A stretch of 64,000 bases of DNA from Amycolatopsis regifaucium (GTDB taxonomy: Bacteria; Actinomycetota; Actinomycetes; Mycobacteriales; Pseudonocardiaceae), in contig NZ_LQCI01000050.1 of NCBI RefSeq assembly GCF_001613935.1, positions 186,001 through 250,000 on the forward strand, in the 5' to 3' direction. A program made the translations under genes and the position numbers. Of this stretch, positions 1 to 7,537 are shown piece after piece; position 1 is the stretch's first letter, and every line of letters begins with the position of its first letter. The notes below the pieces were generated by a model, which was given only the letters and a program-made list of their open reading frames with translations, searched no databases and had not been told where the DNA came from.

Positions 1-930
1 CTCGCGATGGCGGCCGCGGAAAAGCTCGCGCCGCGCCAGTATGAAACACGCGATCACGACCTCGGATTCCTGTTCTATCCCTCGTGGGTGACAGGCTGGC
101 GGCTCACCGGCGACGAGAAGTGGCGCACCGGCGCGCTCAACGCCGCCGCGTCGCTCATCCAGCGCTACAACGAAAAGGGCCGGTTCATCCGGGCATGGGG
201 CGCGCTCGGCACGCCGGGTAACGCCGGCCGGGTCATCGTCGACACGATGATGAACCTGGATTTGCTCACCTTCGCGAGCAAGCAGACCGGTGACCGGAAG
301 TACCTCGACATCGCGGTCTCCCACGCGAAGACCACCGAACGGGTCTTCCTGCGCCCGGACGGTTCGACCCCGCACGTGTTCGACTTCGACCCGGACACCG
401 GCGCCGAGATCGGCCCGAACTCCGTGCAGGGCTACAGTCCGGCGTCGTGCTGGTCGCGCGGCCAGGCTTGGGCGATCTACGGGTTCACCACGATGTACCG
501 GCGCTCCGGCGACCCGCTGTTCCTGCGGACAGCGCAACGCCTGGCGGACTTCGCGCTCCGCGCCCTGACCCCGGACAACGTGCCGGTGTGGGACTACCTC
601 GCTCCACAGGCACCGCACGACATCAAGGACTCCTCCGCCGGAGCGGTGATGGCGTGTGGGCTGCTCGACCTGGCGAAGGTCGCGAACCGGCCGCAGTACC
701 GCGAGGCGGCGATCCGGATCCTCACGGCGTTGTGCGACACCTGCCTGACCACGAAGTCCACCCGCGCCGAGGCGATCATGGCGCGGGGCACCCGCAACCG
801 CCCGGCCGAGGACGGCGTCGAGGTCTCACTACCCTACGGCGACTACTACCTGCTCGAAGGCATTCTGCGGGTGCTGATGCCCGCGGAGCTCGACAAGGCG
901 ATCGACCTCTCCACGCGTCCCAGTACATGA
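1..930 (+). CDS. GH88 family unsaturated glucuronyl/rhamnogalacturonyl hydrolase (5' partial)
   Basis: The frame is open from the first base, so the N-terminus lies outside the window. The visible ~307 residues compare with roughly 360-380 for the family. GH88 enzymes hydrate the unsaturated uronic acid left at the non-reducing end of oligosaccharides by polysaccharide lyases. Visible family features are HDLGFLFYPS near residue 17, the Asp of VDTMMN near residue 79, HVFDFDPDTG near residue 123 (second catalytic Asp) and the Trp-rich CWSRGQAWAIYGF stretch near residue 148. No signal peptide can be judged. The stop codon is supplied by a palindromic element, so the last few residues (STRPST) come from or next to that element. 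A sugar-binding lipoprotein gene lies 0.75 kb downstream on the same strand. Confidence 0.85.
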   Translation, partial: LAMAAAEKLAPRQYETRDHDLGFLFYPSWVTGWRLTGDEKWRTGALNAAASLIQRYNEKGRFIRAWGALGTPGNAGRVIVDTMMNLDLLTFASKQTGDRKYLDIAVSHAKTTERVFLRPDGSTPHVFDFDPDTGAEIGPNSVQGYSPASCWSRGQAWAIYGFTTMYRRSGDPLFLRTAQRLADFALRALTPDNVPVWDYLAPQAPHDIKDSSAGAVMACGLLDLAKVANRPQYREAAIRILTALCDTCLTTKSTRAEAIMARGTRNRPAEDGVEVSLPYGDYYLLEGILRVLMPAELDKAIDLSTRPST

Positions 931-978
931 TGGCCCCCTTCCTTGCGCCTGGCGCAAGGAAGGGGGCCATCATGTACT
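922..978. repeat. Perfect 57-bp palindrome, family A copy 1
   Basis: Two 28-bp arms (922-949 and 951-978) are exact reverse complements around one unpaired base. The arm begins AGTACATGATGGCCCCCTTC. The element lies between the convergent GH88 and DUF4396 genes and contains the GH88 stop codon (928-930). Close relatives lie at 14806-14860 and 60365-60421. It would fold into a very stable hairpin on either strand, so bidirectional termination is a plausible role. Confidence 0.9.
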
Positions 979-996
979 TCACACCAGCGAAAGACG

Positions 997-1464
997 TCAG
1001 TGCGCGTGGTGCGCGTGGACCTTCGCATGTCCCAGCCCGCGCCCGATCATCCACTTGTTCACCGGCACCGTCAGCACGAACGCGATGGCCAGCGAGAACG
1101 CCAGCGCGCCCCAGAACAGCAGGCTCCCGAGCCCGGCGTCCATGGCACCCGGCACCACCACCATGACCCCGTTGTCGACGATCTCCATGACCGCGATCGA
1201 GACGGTGTCGGCGGCCAGCGCCACCTTGAGCGCCGCGCCGATCCGCAGGCCCGACTTCAGCACGCCGCGCATCGTCAGCGCGTAACCGAAGACGAAGGCC
1301 AGCGCGACCGACAGGACGATCGTCGCCGCGTTGTGCAGGCCGAGTGCCGTGCCGATCACCATGCCGAGGACCTCGCCGATCGCACAGCCGGTGAGGCAAT
1401 GCAGGGTCGCCGACGCCGCCATCGACCAGCTTGCTCCATGCCGTGTCTCGTTCATACGAACCAA
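997..1464 (-). CDS. DUF4396 family four-helix membrane protein
   Basis: The protein has about 155 residues and four hydrophobic segments (about residues 28-48, 50-70, 85-105 and 112-135), matching the DUF4396 integral membrane family of unknown function. The C-terminus is histidine-rich (GHAKVHAHHAH), which suggests metal handling, but that is inference. A TTG start at 1464 is favoured because AGGGGG lies four bases upstream; ATG at 1455 is the alternative. The promoter region carries an inverted repeat that recalls metal-sensor operators. It converges with the GH88 gene and is separated from it by the palindrome. Confidence 0.7.
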   Translation of the reverse strand: MVRMNETRHGASWSMAASATLHCLTGCAIGEVLGMVIGTALGLHNAATIVLSVALAFVFGYALTMRGVLKSGLRIGAALKVALAADTVSIAVMEIVDNGVMVVVPGAMDAGLGSLLFWGALAFSLAIAFVLTVPVNKWMIGRGLGHAKVHAHHAH

Positions 1465-1484
1465 TATACCCCCTACCCGTATAT
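1464..1484 (-). promoter_or_regulatory. ATATAC-N9-GTATAT inverted repeat at DUF4396 start
   Basis: ATATAC (1464-1469) and GTATAT (1479-1484) flank a C-rich spacer, read as GGGTAGGGG on the gene's strand. An ATAC...GTAT pair around a G/C tract is the general look of CsoR-type copper repressor sites. The match is loose and no csoR gene lies in the window. Confidence 0.35.
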
Positions 1485-1692
1485 ATGGCGCAGTGACGCG
1501 GCTCTCCTCGATCGCTCACCGTCACCCCCGTAGGCCGAATCGGTAATCGGGCCAGGTCGATGAACTCACTTCCGTAACCCTTTGCGCTCATCCGGTTGAC
1601 CGGGGTAACCGGAGACCCTAGTTTCGCCGGAGGTCTCCACCGCGCGCAGACCGATCGGCTGGTTCAGGTAGTTCCGTGACTATGGGGTGGAG

Positions 1693-2709
1693 ATGCGAGG
1701 GCCGACGAAGACGCTCGTGGTGGCGGCCGTGTGCGTTTTGGGCATGCTGTTCGGGTTGATCGGGTGCGACGGCGAAGAACCGGCGGGAACGGCGGCCAAG
1801 CCGATCCGGATCGCGTTCGTGCCGAAGGTCGCGGGCATCCCGTACTTCGAGGCGATGAACACCGGCGGGCACGCCGCGGCCAAGCAGCTCGGCGTCGAAT
1901 GGGTCTCGACCGGCCCGCCGACGGTCGACCCCGCCGCGCAGGTCTCGATCGTGCGCGGCTTCGTCGACCAGCGGGTCGACGTCATCGCGATCGCCCCGAA
2001 CGACCCCAAGGCGATCGCGCCGGTGATCACCGAGGCACGGGCCAAAGGCGTCCACGTGATCACTTCGGACACCGACGCACCCGGCACCGATCGCGAACTG
2101 TTCGTCAACCAGGCGACCCCGGAGGGCATCGGCGAGGCGCTCACCGACGCCCTGATGAAGAAGATGGGCGGCGCGGGCAAGTACGCGATCGTCTCCTGCG
2201 GCGAGAACGCCGAGAACCTCAACGCGTGGATCGCCGTCCAGCGGGCTTATACCGCTACCCGGTATCCCCAAGCCCAGCTCGTCGAGACGGTGTACGCCGG
2301 CGAAGACCGGGACCACGCCACCGTGCTGGCCAAAAACCTGATGATCAAGTACCCGGATCTCACCGGCCTGGTCGGCGAGTGCACGACGTCCGCGCCGGGG
2401 GTCGCCGAGGCGGTCCGCACGCAGCAGAAGATCGGTCACGTCTTCACCGTCGGCGTCGGGACGCCGCAGGCGATCAAGCCTTACCTGCTGGACGGTTCCG
2501 CCTCGCTTTCGGTGCTGTGGAATGTCGAATCGCTCGGCTACCTCACCGCGTGGGCGGGTAAGCAGATCGCCGAGGGCAGGCAGCCCGGCCCGTCGAACAA
2601 GGTGAACCTCGAACTCCCGGCGATCAAGTACGACGCCGCCACGAAGACCGTCCTGCTGGGTGATCCGCTGTTGATCACGCGCGAGAACGTGGACCAGTTC
2701 AAGTACTGA
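1693..2709 (+). CDS. Sugar ABC transporter substrate-binding lipoprotein
   Basis: A 338-residue periplasmic-binding-protein type 1 (Peripla_BP_4) lipoprotein. The signal sequence ends in the lipobox FGLIGC, so Cys is lipidated and the mature protein sits outside the membrane. The body follows the ribose/rhamnose/AI-2 binding family: AFVPKVAGIPYFEAMNTGG near the N-terminus, DVIAIAPNDP, TSDTDAPGTDRELFVNQ, and the hinge-proximal SLGYLTAWAGKQIAEG near the C-terminus. ATG at 1693 is chosen because GGGG lies five bases upstream; GTG at 1687 is possible. No permease or ATPase gene adjoins it, so it is an orphan and must work with a transporter encoded elsewhere. Confidence 0.85.
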   Translation: MRGPTKTLVVAAVCVLGMLFGLIGCDGEEPAGTAAKPIRIAFVPKVAGIPYFEAMNTGGHAAAKQLGVEWVSTGPPTVDPAAQVSIVRGFVDQRVDVIAIAPNDPKAIAPVITEARAKGVHVITSDTDAPGTDRELFVNQATPEGIGEALTDALMKKMGGAGKYAIVSCGENAENLNAWIAVQRAYTATRYPQAQLVETVYAGEDRDHATVLAKNLMIKYPDLTGLVGECTTSAPGVAEAVRTQQKIGHVFTVGVGTPQAIKPYLLDGSASLSVLWNVESLGYLTAWAGKQIAEGRQPGPSNKVNLELPAIKYDAATKTVLLGDPLLITRENVDQFKY

Positions 2710-2710
2710 C

Positions 2711-3931
2711 TCACCGCGCCCGCCGCGCGGCACCGGCCGCCGCCGCCCCACCGAGGATCAGCACCAGCGTGGTCATCCCCCACCGCCGCTTCTCCTTCGT
2801 CTGGGCGCGGGGGTCGGCCTCCTCCGCTTCCTCGCGTTTCCGGGTGGGCGCCGAACGTGCCGGTTCCGGCGCGGGAGCGGGCGGCTGTATCACCTTGGGC
2901 GCGGAAGCGGGCCGCGGAGCCGGGCTTGGCGTGGGCGTCGGGCCGGGGGTCGGTACCAGGCTCGGACTGGGGGTCGGCGAGGGCGTCGGGGACGCAGGAG
3001 TGGGCACAGGCACAGGCACAGGTGTCGGCGTGGGGGCAGGGGTGGGGGTCGGCGTGGGTGTCGGTGTCGGCGTCGGCTTGGGCGGTTCCGGTTTCGGCGG
3101 CTCGGGCACTTCGGGGGCGGTGAGGCAGCCGGCGGCGTCCGAACTCGCCAGCGGCGGACCCGACCGCACCTCGGTCACCCGCCCCCCGCGGTCGAGGCGG
3201 TAGAGCACACTGCGTCCGCCGATCCGGTTCGCCGTGGCGTACAAGGCGCCGTCGCGGCCGAGCACGACCGAACCGTAGACATCGGCGGGCGGGAACCGGG
3301 CGTCGTCGGCTTCGCGCACCTTGCCGGACGCCGGATCGATGGTGATCACGACGCCTTTTCCGCGCCAGGTGGTGGAAACGCCGTACAGCAGTCCGTTGTG
3401 GTAGGCGAAGTCGTTGACATCGTGGGCGAGGGTGATCGGCCGCAGGAACACCGTCCGGATCACCCGCAGGTACCGCTCCCCCGGCGTCAGGTCCACTGTG
3501 TACAGGGTGCCGTTCCTGAGCAGGTACCAGGAATTCCCGCCGATCGCGCCGGCGGTCACCCCCGCGACGGGGCTCCACACCGGCAGCCGGTTCCCGGCGC
3601 GGGTGATGGGGCCGAGATCCCGGGCGGTCCCGTCACGATCGATCGTCACCGCGTGCGCACCCCGGCTGAGCCCCTCGGCGACACCGAACACCTGGTCTCG
3701 TGTCGCGGAGTAGCCGAGCGCGTTGAGCCGGTAACCCGGATCGGTGACGCGCAGCGTGGTCCCCGACCCGACGTCGAGCCAGCGCAGCTTCGACTTCCCG
3801 TGCGACCCGGTCTCGGCCTGCACCACCAGGCAGGACTCGGCGGCACGCGCGGCCATCGGGGCCAGCAGCGCCGAGGTGCCGACCAGTCCGGCGACGGCCA
3901 CCGTCGCCGCGGCCCGCGTCACCCCGTCCAC
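2711..3931 (-). CDS. Secreted, C-terminally anchored surface protein with Pro-Thr stalk
   Basis: About 406 residues. A Sec signal peptide (hydrophobic AVAGLVGTSALLAPMAARAA) is followed by a ~230-residue domain with propeller-like repeats (WSPVAG, YHNGLLYGVS, LGRDGALYATANRIGG). Next comes a ~100-residue Pro-Thr/Pro-Ser stalk, a charged stretch (TRKREEAEEADPRAQ) and one C-terminal membrane helix (TTLVLILGGAAAAGAA) ending in RRAR. That layout indicates a cell-surface protein with the propeller domain projecting through the wall. GTG at 3931 is taken as start; TTG at 3940 would overlap the upstream stop as TTGA, and GTG at 3922 is also possible. It is probably coupled to the DUF4239 gene. Function unknown. 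Confidence 0.65.
   Translation of the reverse strand: MDGVTRAAATVAVAGLVGTSALLAPMAARAAESCLVVQAETGSHGKSKLRWLDVGSGTTLRVTDPGYRLNALGYSATRDQVFGVAEGLSRGAHAVTIDRDGTARDLGPITRAGNRLPVWSPVAGVTAGAIGGNSWYLLRNGTLYTVDLTPGERYLRVIRTVFLRPITLAHDVNDFAYHNGLLYGVSTTWRGKGVVITIDPASGKVREADDARFPPADVYGSVVLGRDGALYATANRIGGRSVLYRLDRGGRVTEVRSGPPLASSDAAGCLTAPEVPEPPKPEPPKPTPTPTPTPTPTPAPTPTPVPVPVPTPASPTPSPTPSPSLVPTPGPTPTPSPAPRPASAPKVIQPPAPAPEPARSAPTRKREEAEEADPRAQTKEKRRWGMTTLVLILGGAAAAGAARRAR
2925..3105 (-). repeat. Low-complexity tract encoding Pro-Thr repeats
   Basis: Runs of six-base units such as GGTGTC, GGCGTG and GGCACA alternate here and encode the PTPTPTPT/PVPVPVP stalk of the surface protein. Such tracts change length easily by slippage, so stalk length may vary between strains. 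Confidence 0.7.
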
Positions 3932-3936
3932 GGCGC

Positions 3937-4701
3937 TCAAGCGAGTCTTGCCCGGGCGGCCGTGAACGCGTCGGGCGGGATCCGGATCCCGCCGCCGAAC
4001 GGGTTCTGCAGCTGGTAGATCGCGAACAGCAGGAGGGTGATCGTGCCGGCCAGGGTGGAGACGATGACCAGATGCGCGGCGAGCCGAGTGCCGCCGAACA
4101 GGTTCGGCAGCAGGACCGAGATGAGGCTGCCGAGGATCAGCGCGAACCAGACGACACCGCCGACCCGGCTGCCCTCGACGGCGTTGAGCCGGGATTGACG
4201 GGCCTCGTAGACCTGCCAGAGCTGGGCTGTCGCCTCGGCCTTGCGCTCGCGGACCCAGTCGTCGTCCGAAGGCGCCTTCTCGACCGCCTTGCGCAACTGG
4301 TCGAGTTGCGCCCAACCGGTGTCGGGGACGGTCTCGTCACCTTCGGCCATCAACGGCCACTCTCGCTGTTCGACCGTGGTGATGTACTCCGCGCTCAGCT
4401 TCCGTACCTCGTCCTTGGCCTCCGCCCCCAGGGAATCCGCGGCCCAGACGGCGGCGACGAGGCTGTCCGCCTCGTGGTAGGAGCCGTCGCGCGCCGCGCT
4501 CGCGGAGTCGAAGAGGGAGATCAAGATGAACGCGACCAATACCGCGTGCAGCCCGCCGACGATGGTGAACACCTGGCCGGCGGCGTCGTTGTTGTCACGC
4601 CGCCCCTCCTCCCAGCCGAATTTGCGGACGAGGTAGCCGACGAACCCCGCGAAGATCGCCGCGCCGACGACCCAGGCGATGCCGGTCAGGTAAATGCCCA
4701 T
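3937..4701 (-). CDS. DUF4239-like membrane protein
   Basis: 254 residues. Two hydrophobic helices at the N-terminus (about residues 5-22 and 48-65), a ~110-residue soluble acidic/charged middle, and two helices near the C-terminus (about 183-200 and 207-228). This is the pattern of the bestrophin-like DUF4239 family, whose function is not established. GAGGGAG lies upstream of the ATG at 4701 at good distance. The stop overlaps or nearly abuts the start of the surface-protein gene, suggesting a two-gene operon. Confidence 0.7.
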   Translation of the reverse strand: MGIYLTGIAWVVGAAIFAGFVGYLVRKFGWEEGRRDNNDAAGQVFTIVGGLHAVLVAFILISLFDSASAARDGSYHEADSLVAAVWAADSLGAEAKDEVRKLSAEYITTVEQREWPLMAEGDETVPDTGWAQLDQLRKAVEKAPSDDDWVRERKAEATAQLWQVYEARQSRLNAVEGSRVGGVVWFALILGSLISVLLPNLFGGTRLAAHLVIVSTLAGTITLLLFAIYQLQNPFGGGIRIPPDAFTAARARLA

Positions 4702-5160
4702 TCGACTCCCTCGCTCCGAAGACCACTGAAACTAGTTCACCGTTCGGGGCGGGGAAAAGGTCAATTGAATCAATTCATACTCACGGCGGAGCGCGGCCTG
4801 CCGATCGTCACCTTCCCGGCGCAATTTCTCAGTCGGCGAAACGATTTGCGGTACACGCCGGAAAGGCGCGTCACCGGTTGGAGAGCACTCCTTCACGACC
4901 GAGTGAGCAGCGGACACGGCACGTCACCGGCACATCCGTTCACCGTCGGACCGGCAGGCTTCGACGCCCCGAACGGCCCCCGCCAACAGCGCCTACCAGC
5001 ACCGATCCGGCAAACAGGTGAACATACCCCGAGACCCGATCGAGTGTTTGAGCCGGGATTACCGCTTGCTATGTTCATTTTGTGCGCACCCCACTCTAAT
5101 GGGTAGCCGCGAATACGCGATCAGCAGTTCCCATGGCGGAATGACCCGCCACGACGACGG
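4702..5160. other. Intergenic region between divergent genes
   Basis: About 460 bases without a convincing gene. It holds an AT-rich palindrome AATTGAATCAATT (4763-4775) on the DUF4239 side and a promoter-like pair before the polyprenyl synthase. Short ORFs here lack ribosome binding sites and have poor codon use. Confidence 0.6.
5048..5075 (+). promoter_or_regulatory. Candidate promoter TTGAGC-N16-TATGTT
   Basis: TTGAGC (5048-5053) and TATGTT (5070-5075) are spaced 16 bases apart, 86 bases upstream of the polyprenyl synthase start. They are the best vegetative-type match in the gap, but not strong enough to be certain. Confidence 0.35.
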
Positions 5161-6195
5161 GTGGATTCCTTGACGACCATCGAGACCCGCACCGGCGCCC
5201 GGCCCGCCGGCGAAGTACTGACCTGGAGCCGGAATCTGCTCGATCCGGCGCTGCGTGAAACCGTCGGCAGATTACCGGAGTCGATGCGGTTGATCGCGGG
5301 CTACCACTTCGGCTGGTGGGACGAGCACGGCCGTCCGTCCACTTCGGACGGCGGCAAAGCGCTGCGGCCGGCACTGGTGCTGCTGGCCGCCGAGGCGGTC
5401 GGGGGCGACGCCGAGGTCGCCGTCCCGGCGGGGGTCGCGGTGGAGCTGGTGCACAACTTCTCCCTGTTGCACGACGACGTGATGGACGCCGACACCACCC
5501 GGCGGCACCGCCCGACGGCCTGGACGGTCTTCGGCACCGGTGCCGCGATCCTGGCCGGGGACGCCCTGCTGTCGCAGGCCTTCGAGATAGTGGCCCCGTT
5601 CGGCCGAACCGCGTTGCGGGTGCTCAGCACGGCCGTGATCGACCTGCTGGAAGGGCAGAGCGCGGACCTGAAGTTCGAAGAACGCGGTGACGTCGACACC
5701 GCCGAATGCGTCCGGATGGCCGAAGGGAAGACCGGCGCGTTGCTCGGGGCGTCGTGCACGCTCGGCGCGCTCGCCGGGGAAGGGAGAGAGGATCAGGTCG
5801 ACCGGCTGACCGAGTACGGGAGGGCACTCGGGCTGGCGTTCCAGCACATCGACGATCTACTCGGGATCTGGGGTGATCCGGCGGTGACCGGGAAGCCGGT
5901 CCACTCGGATATCGCCAACCGGAAGAAGTCTTTACCGGTGGTGGCCGCGCTCCACTCCGGCACGGCTGCCGGGCGAGAACTGGACGCCTTGTACCGCAAG
6001 GAAAACCTCGACGCCGCGGAGCTGCCCCACGCGGCGGAGCTGGTGGAACGAGCGGGTGGCCGGGCGTGGAGCCAGGAGCAGGCCGACGCGCTCCTGACCG
6101 GCGCGCTGCATCATCTCGCCGTCGCGAACCCGGTGCCCCGCCCAGGTGCCGAGCTGGCGGCCCTGGCGAAACTGGTGGTACGGCGACGATATTGA
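5161..6195 (+). CDS. Trans-isoprenyl diphosphate synthase (GGPP synthase-like)
   Basis: 344 residues with GTG start. It condenses isopentenyl diphosphate onto allylic diphosphates. The first Asp-rich motif is HDDVMDADTTRR (Asp pair at residues 105-106) with the downstream RHRPTAW. The second is reduced to DDLLG, followed by GDPAVTGKPVHSD and RKKSLP. The conserved N-terminal AGYHFGWWDEHGRP block resembles the polyprenyl transferases that are cargo of family 2 encapsulins. That link comes from remembered family features, and no shell gene is seen here. Product chain length cannot be told from the sequence. It is monocistronic, ending at a hairpin. Confidence 0.85.
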   Translation: MDSLTTIETRTGARPAGEVLTWSRNLLDPALRETVGRLPESMRLIAGYHFGWWDEHGRPSTSDGGKALRPALVLLAAEAVGGDAEVAVPAGVAVELVHNFSLLHDDVMDADTTRRHRPTAWTVFGTGAAILAGDALLSQAFEIVAPFGRTALRVLSTAVIDLLEGQSADLKFEERGDVDTAECVRMAEGKTGALLGASCTLGALAGEGREDQVDRLTEYGRALGLAFQHIDDLLGIWGDPAVTGKPVHSDIANRKKSLPVVAALHSGTAAGRELDALYRKENLDAAELPHAAELVERAGGRAWSQEQADALLTGALHHLAVANPVPRPGAELAALAKLVVRRRY

Positions 6196-6214
6196 CGACC
6201 CGGCGCGGAGAAGG

Positions 6215-6251
6215 CACGGGTGGGCCGGGGAAAGTCTCCGGCCTTCCCGTG
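6215..6251. terminator. Bidirectional hairpin between convergent genes
   Basis: CACGGG (6215-6220) pairs with CCCGTG (6246-6251) and GGCCGG (6223-6228) with CCGGCC (6238-6243), followed by TTT on the plus strand. It lies between the stops of the polyprenyl synthase and CapA-like genes. Confidence 0.6.
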
Positions 6252-6253
6252 TT

Positions 6254-7396
6254 TCAGCGGCCGGGGCGGGTCAGCCCCCGGTCACCGGCACCGCGGCTGA
6301 GGACGACCTCGTCGGTGTCTTTGAGCGCGGTGGCCTTGAGCGCTTCCGCCCCGGCGTCCCCGCGCTGCCCCGCGGTCAGGTCCAGCAGCCGGATCGGCGG
6401 GCCGAGCTGCACCAGGGTCGGGACGTACTCGGCCTTGTCGACCTTCCAGCGCTCGCCGTCACGCACGAACCGGAACCGCGCGGCCGCGCCCTGTTCGGTC
6501 GAGCCCTTCGGTTCCGAATGCCGGGCGACGCTGTTGCCGAGGCCGTAGGCGACCCATTTGCCGTTGATCTGCTCGAAGGGCTGCACGACATGCGCGTGGT
6601 GGCCGATGATCAGGTCGATCGAGTCGTCGCCGAGGAGCTTTTTCGCCAGGGAACGCTGCTCCGAGGTCGGGTCGTGCTGGTATTCGGTGCCCCAGTGCAG
6701 GCTCGCGAGCACGACCTGCGCCCCCGCCTTGCGCGCGGCCTTGGCCTCCGCGATGACGGCTTCCGCGTCGATCTGGTTGACCAGCCAGGGTTTCCCGGCG
6801 GGCACCTTGATGCCGTTGAACCCGTAGGCGTAGGAGATCTGGGCGACCTTCACCCCGTTGACGTCGACGATCAGCGGTTTCTTCGCCTCTTCCGCCGAGC
6901 GCGCCGAACCGGTGTGCTGGAGGCCGGCCTCGTCGAGTTCGTCGAGGGTCCGCTTGGCGCCCTCCGGGCCCTGGTCGATCGTGTGGTTGGACGCCGTCGA
7001 GCAGGTGTCGTACCCGGTGTCCTTGAGCGCGTCGACGATCTCGGGCGGCGCGCTGAACGACGGGTAGCCGCTGTACGGGCCACCCTTCGGCGCCAGCGGC
7101 GTCTCGAGGTGGCAGATGCCGAGGTCGGCGCCGGAAATCAGCGGTTTCACCCCGGCCAGGAGCGGCCGGTAGTCGATCTTGCCGTTGCCGTCCTCCTTGG
7201 CCTGCTCGGTCAGCGCGGGGTGGATGAGCACGTCACCGGTCGCGACCACGGTGAACGAGTCCTCCGGCGCCTGGCTCGCCTGCGCGGGCGGCGCGCTTGA
7301 CGCGGCGGGCGGCTGGTCAGCGGCCACCTCGCACCCGGCGAGCAGCACGGCGACGCCGAGGAGAGCGGCTGTCTGGCGGGCGCGGCTGGCGATCAT
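6254..7396 (-). CDS. CapA (PgsA) family lipoprotein, poly-gamma-glutamate-type metallophosphatase fold
   Basis: About 380 residues. ATG at 7396 follows GAGGGAA at good spacing and opens a lipoprotein signal with lipobox VLLAGC. A short Ala/Pro/Gln linker leads into the PGA_cap domain. Its metal-site-like motifs are ATGDVLIHP, HLETPLAPKGG, ASNHTIDQG, HWGTEY and GHHAHVVQP, the calcineurin-like phosphoesterase pattern. CapA proteins are tied to poly-gamma-glutamate capsule handling in Bacillus. In actinomycetes the substrate is generally unknown and no capB/capC genes adjoin, so a role in the capsule is not claimed. Confidence 0.8.
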   Translation of the reverse strand: MIASRARQTAALLGVAVLLAGCEVAADQPPAASSAPPAQASQAPEDSFTVVATGDVLIHPALTEQAKEDGNGKIDYRPLLAGVKPLISGADLGICHLETPLAPKGGPYSGYPSFSAPPEIVDALKDTGYDTCSTASNHTIDQGPEGAKRTLDELDEAGLQHTGSARSAEEAKKPLIVDVNGVKVAQISYAYGFNGIKVPAGKPWLVNQIDAEAVIAEAKAARKAGAQVVLASLHWGTEYQHDPTSEQRSLAKKLLGDDSIDLIIGHHAHVVQPFEQINGKWVAYGLGNSVARHSEPKGSTEQGAAARFRFVRDGERWKVDKAEYVPTLVQLGPPIRLLDLTAGQRGDAGAEALKATALKDTDEVVLSRGAGDRGLTRPGR

Positions 7397-7467
7397 CGGT
7401 TCCCTCGTTCGGGTGACGGTTGTCGCCCATCCTGCCTCACTGAGGTCACTCGCCGTCAAACCGGACG

Positions 7468-7534
7468 CCCGCGTTTAGTCCTCTGGATGCGGTCCTTGCA
7501 CGCGCAACCACCGCATTCAGAGGACTAAACGCGG
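7468..7534. repeat. 67-bp inverted repeat, family B copy 1
   Basis: Arms of about 26 bp (from CCCGCGTTTAGTCCTCTG at 7468, answered by CAGAGGACTAAACGCGGG ending at 7534) enclose TTGCACGCGCAA, itself a small hairpin. There is one G-T mismatch. It lies 3' of dinB. A second full copy is at 21407-21474 and a half copy at 29441-29476. Confidence 0.85.
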
Positions 7535-7537
7535 GGG

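Noticed and set aside
776..1591. Minus-strand frame overlapping the DUF4396 and GH88 genes
   Set aside because: Out of frame with the recognisable DUF4396 protein, low-complexity Arg/Gly composition, and it reads through the palindrome.
1..2709. Calling GH88 and the sugar-binding protein one operon
   Set aside because: A hairpin palindrome and a minus-strand gene lie between them, so they cannot share a simple transcript.
2925..3105. Minisatellite or regulatory repeat in the GT-rich tract
   Set aside because: The tract is explained by coding for the Pro-Thr stalk in the minus-strand surface protein and has no exact period beyond codon pairs.
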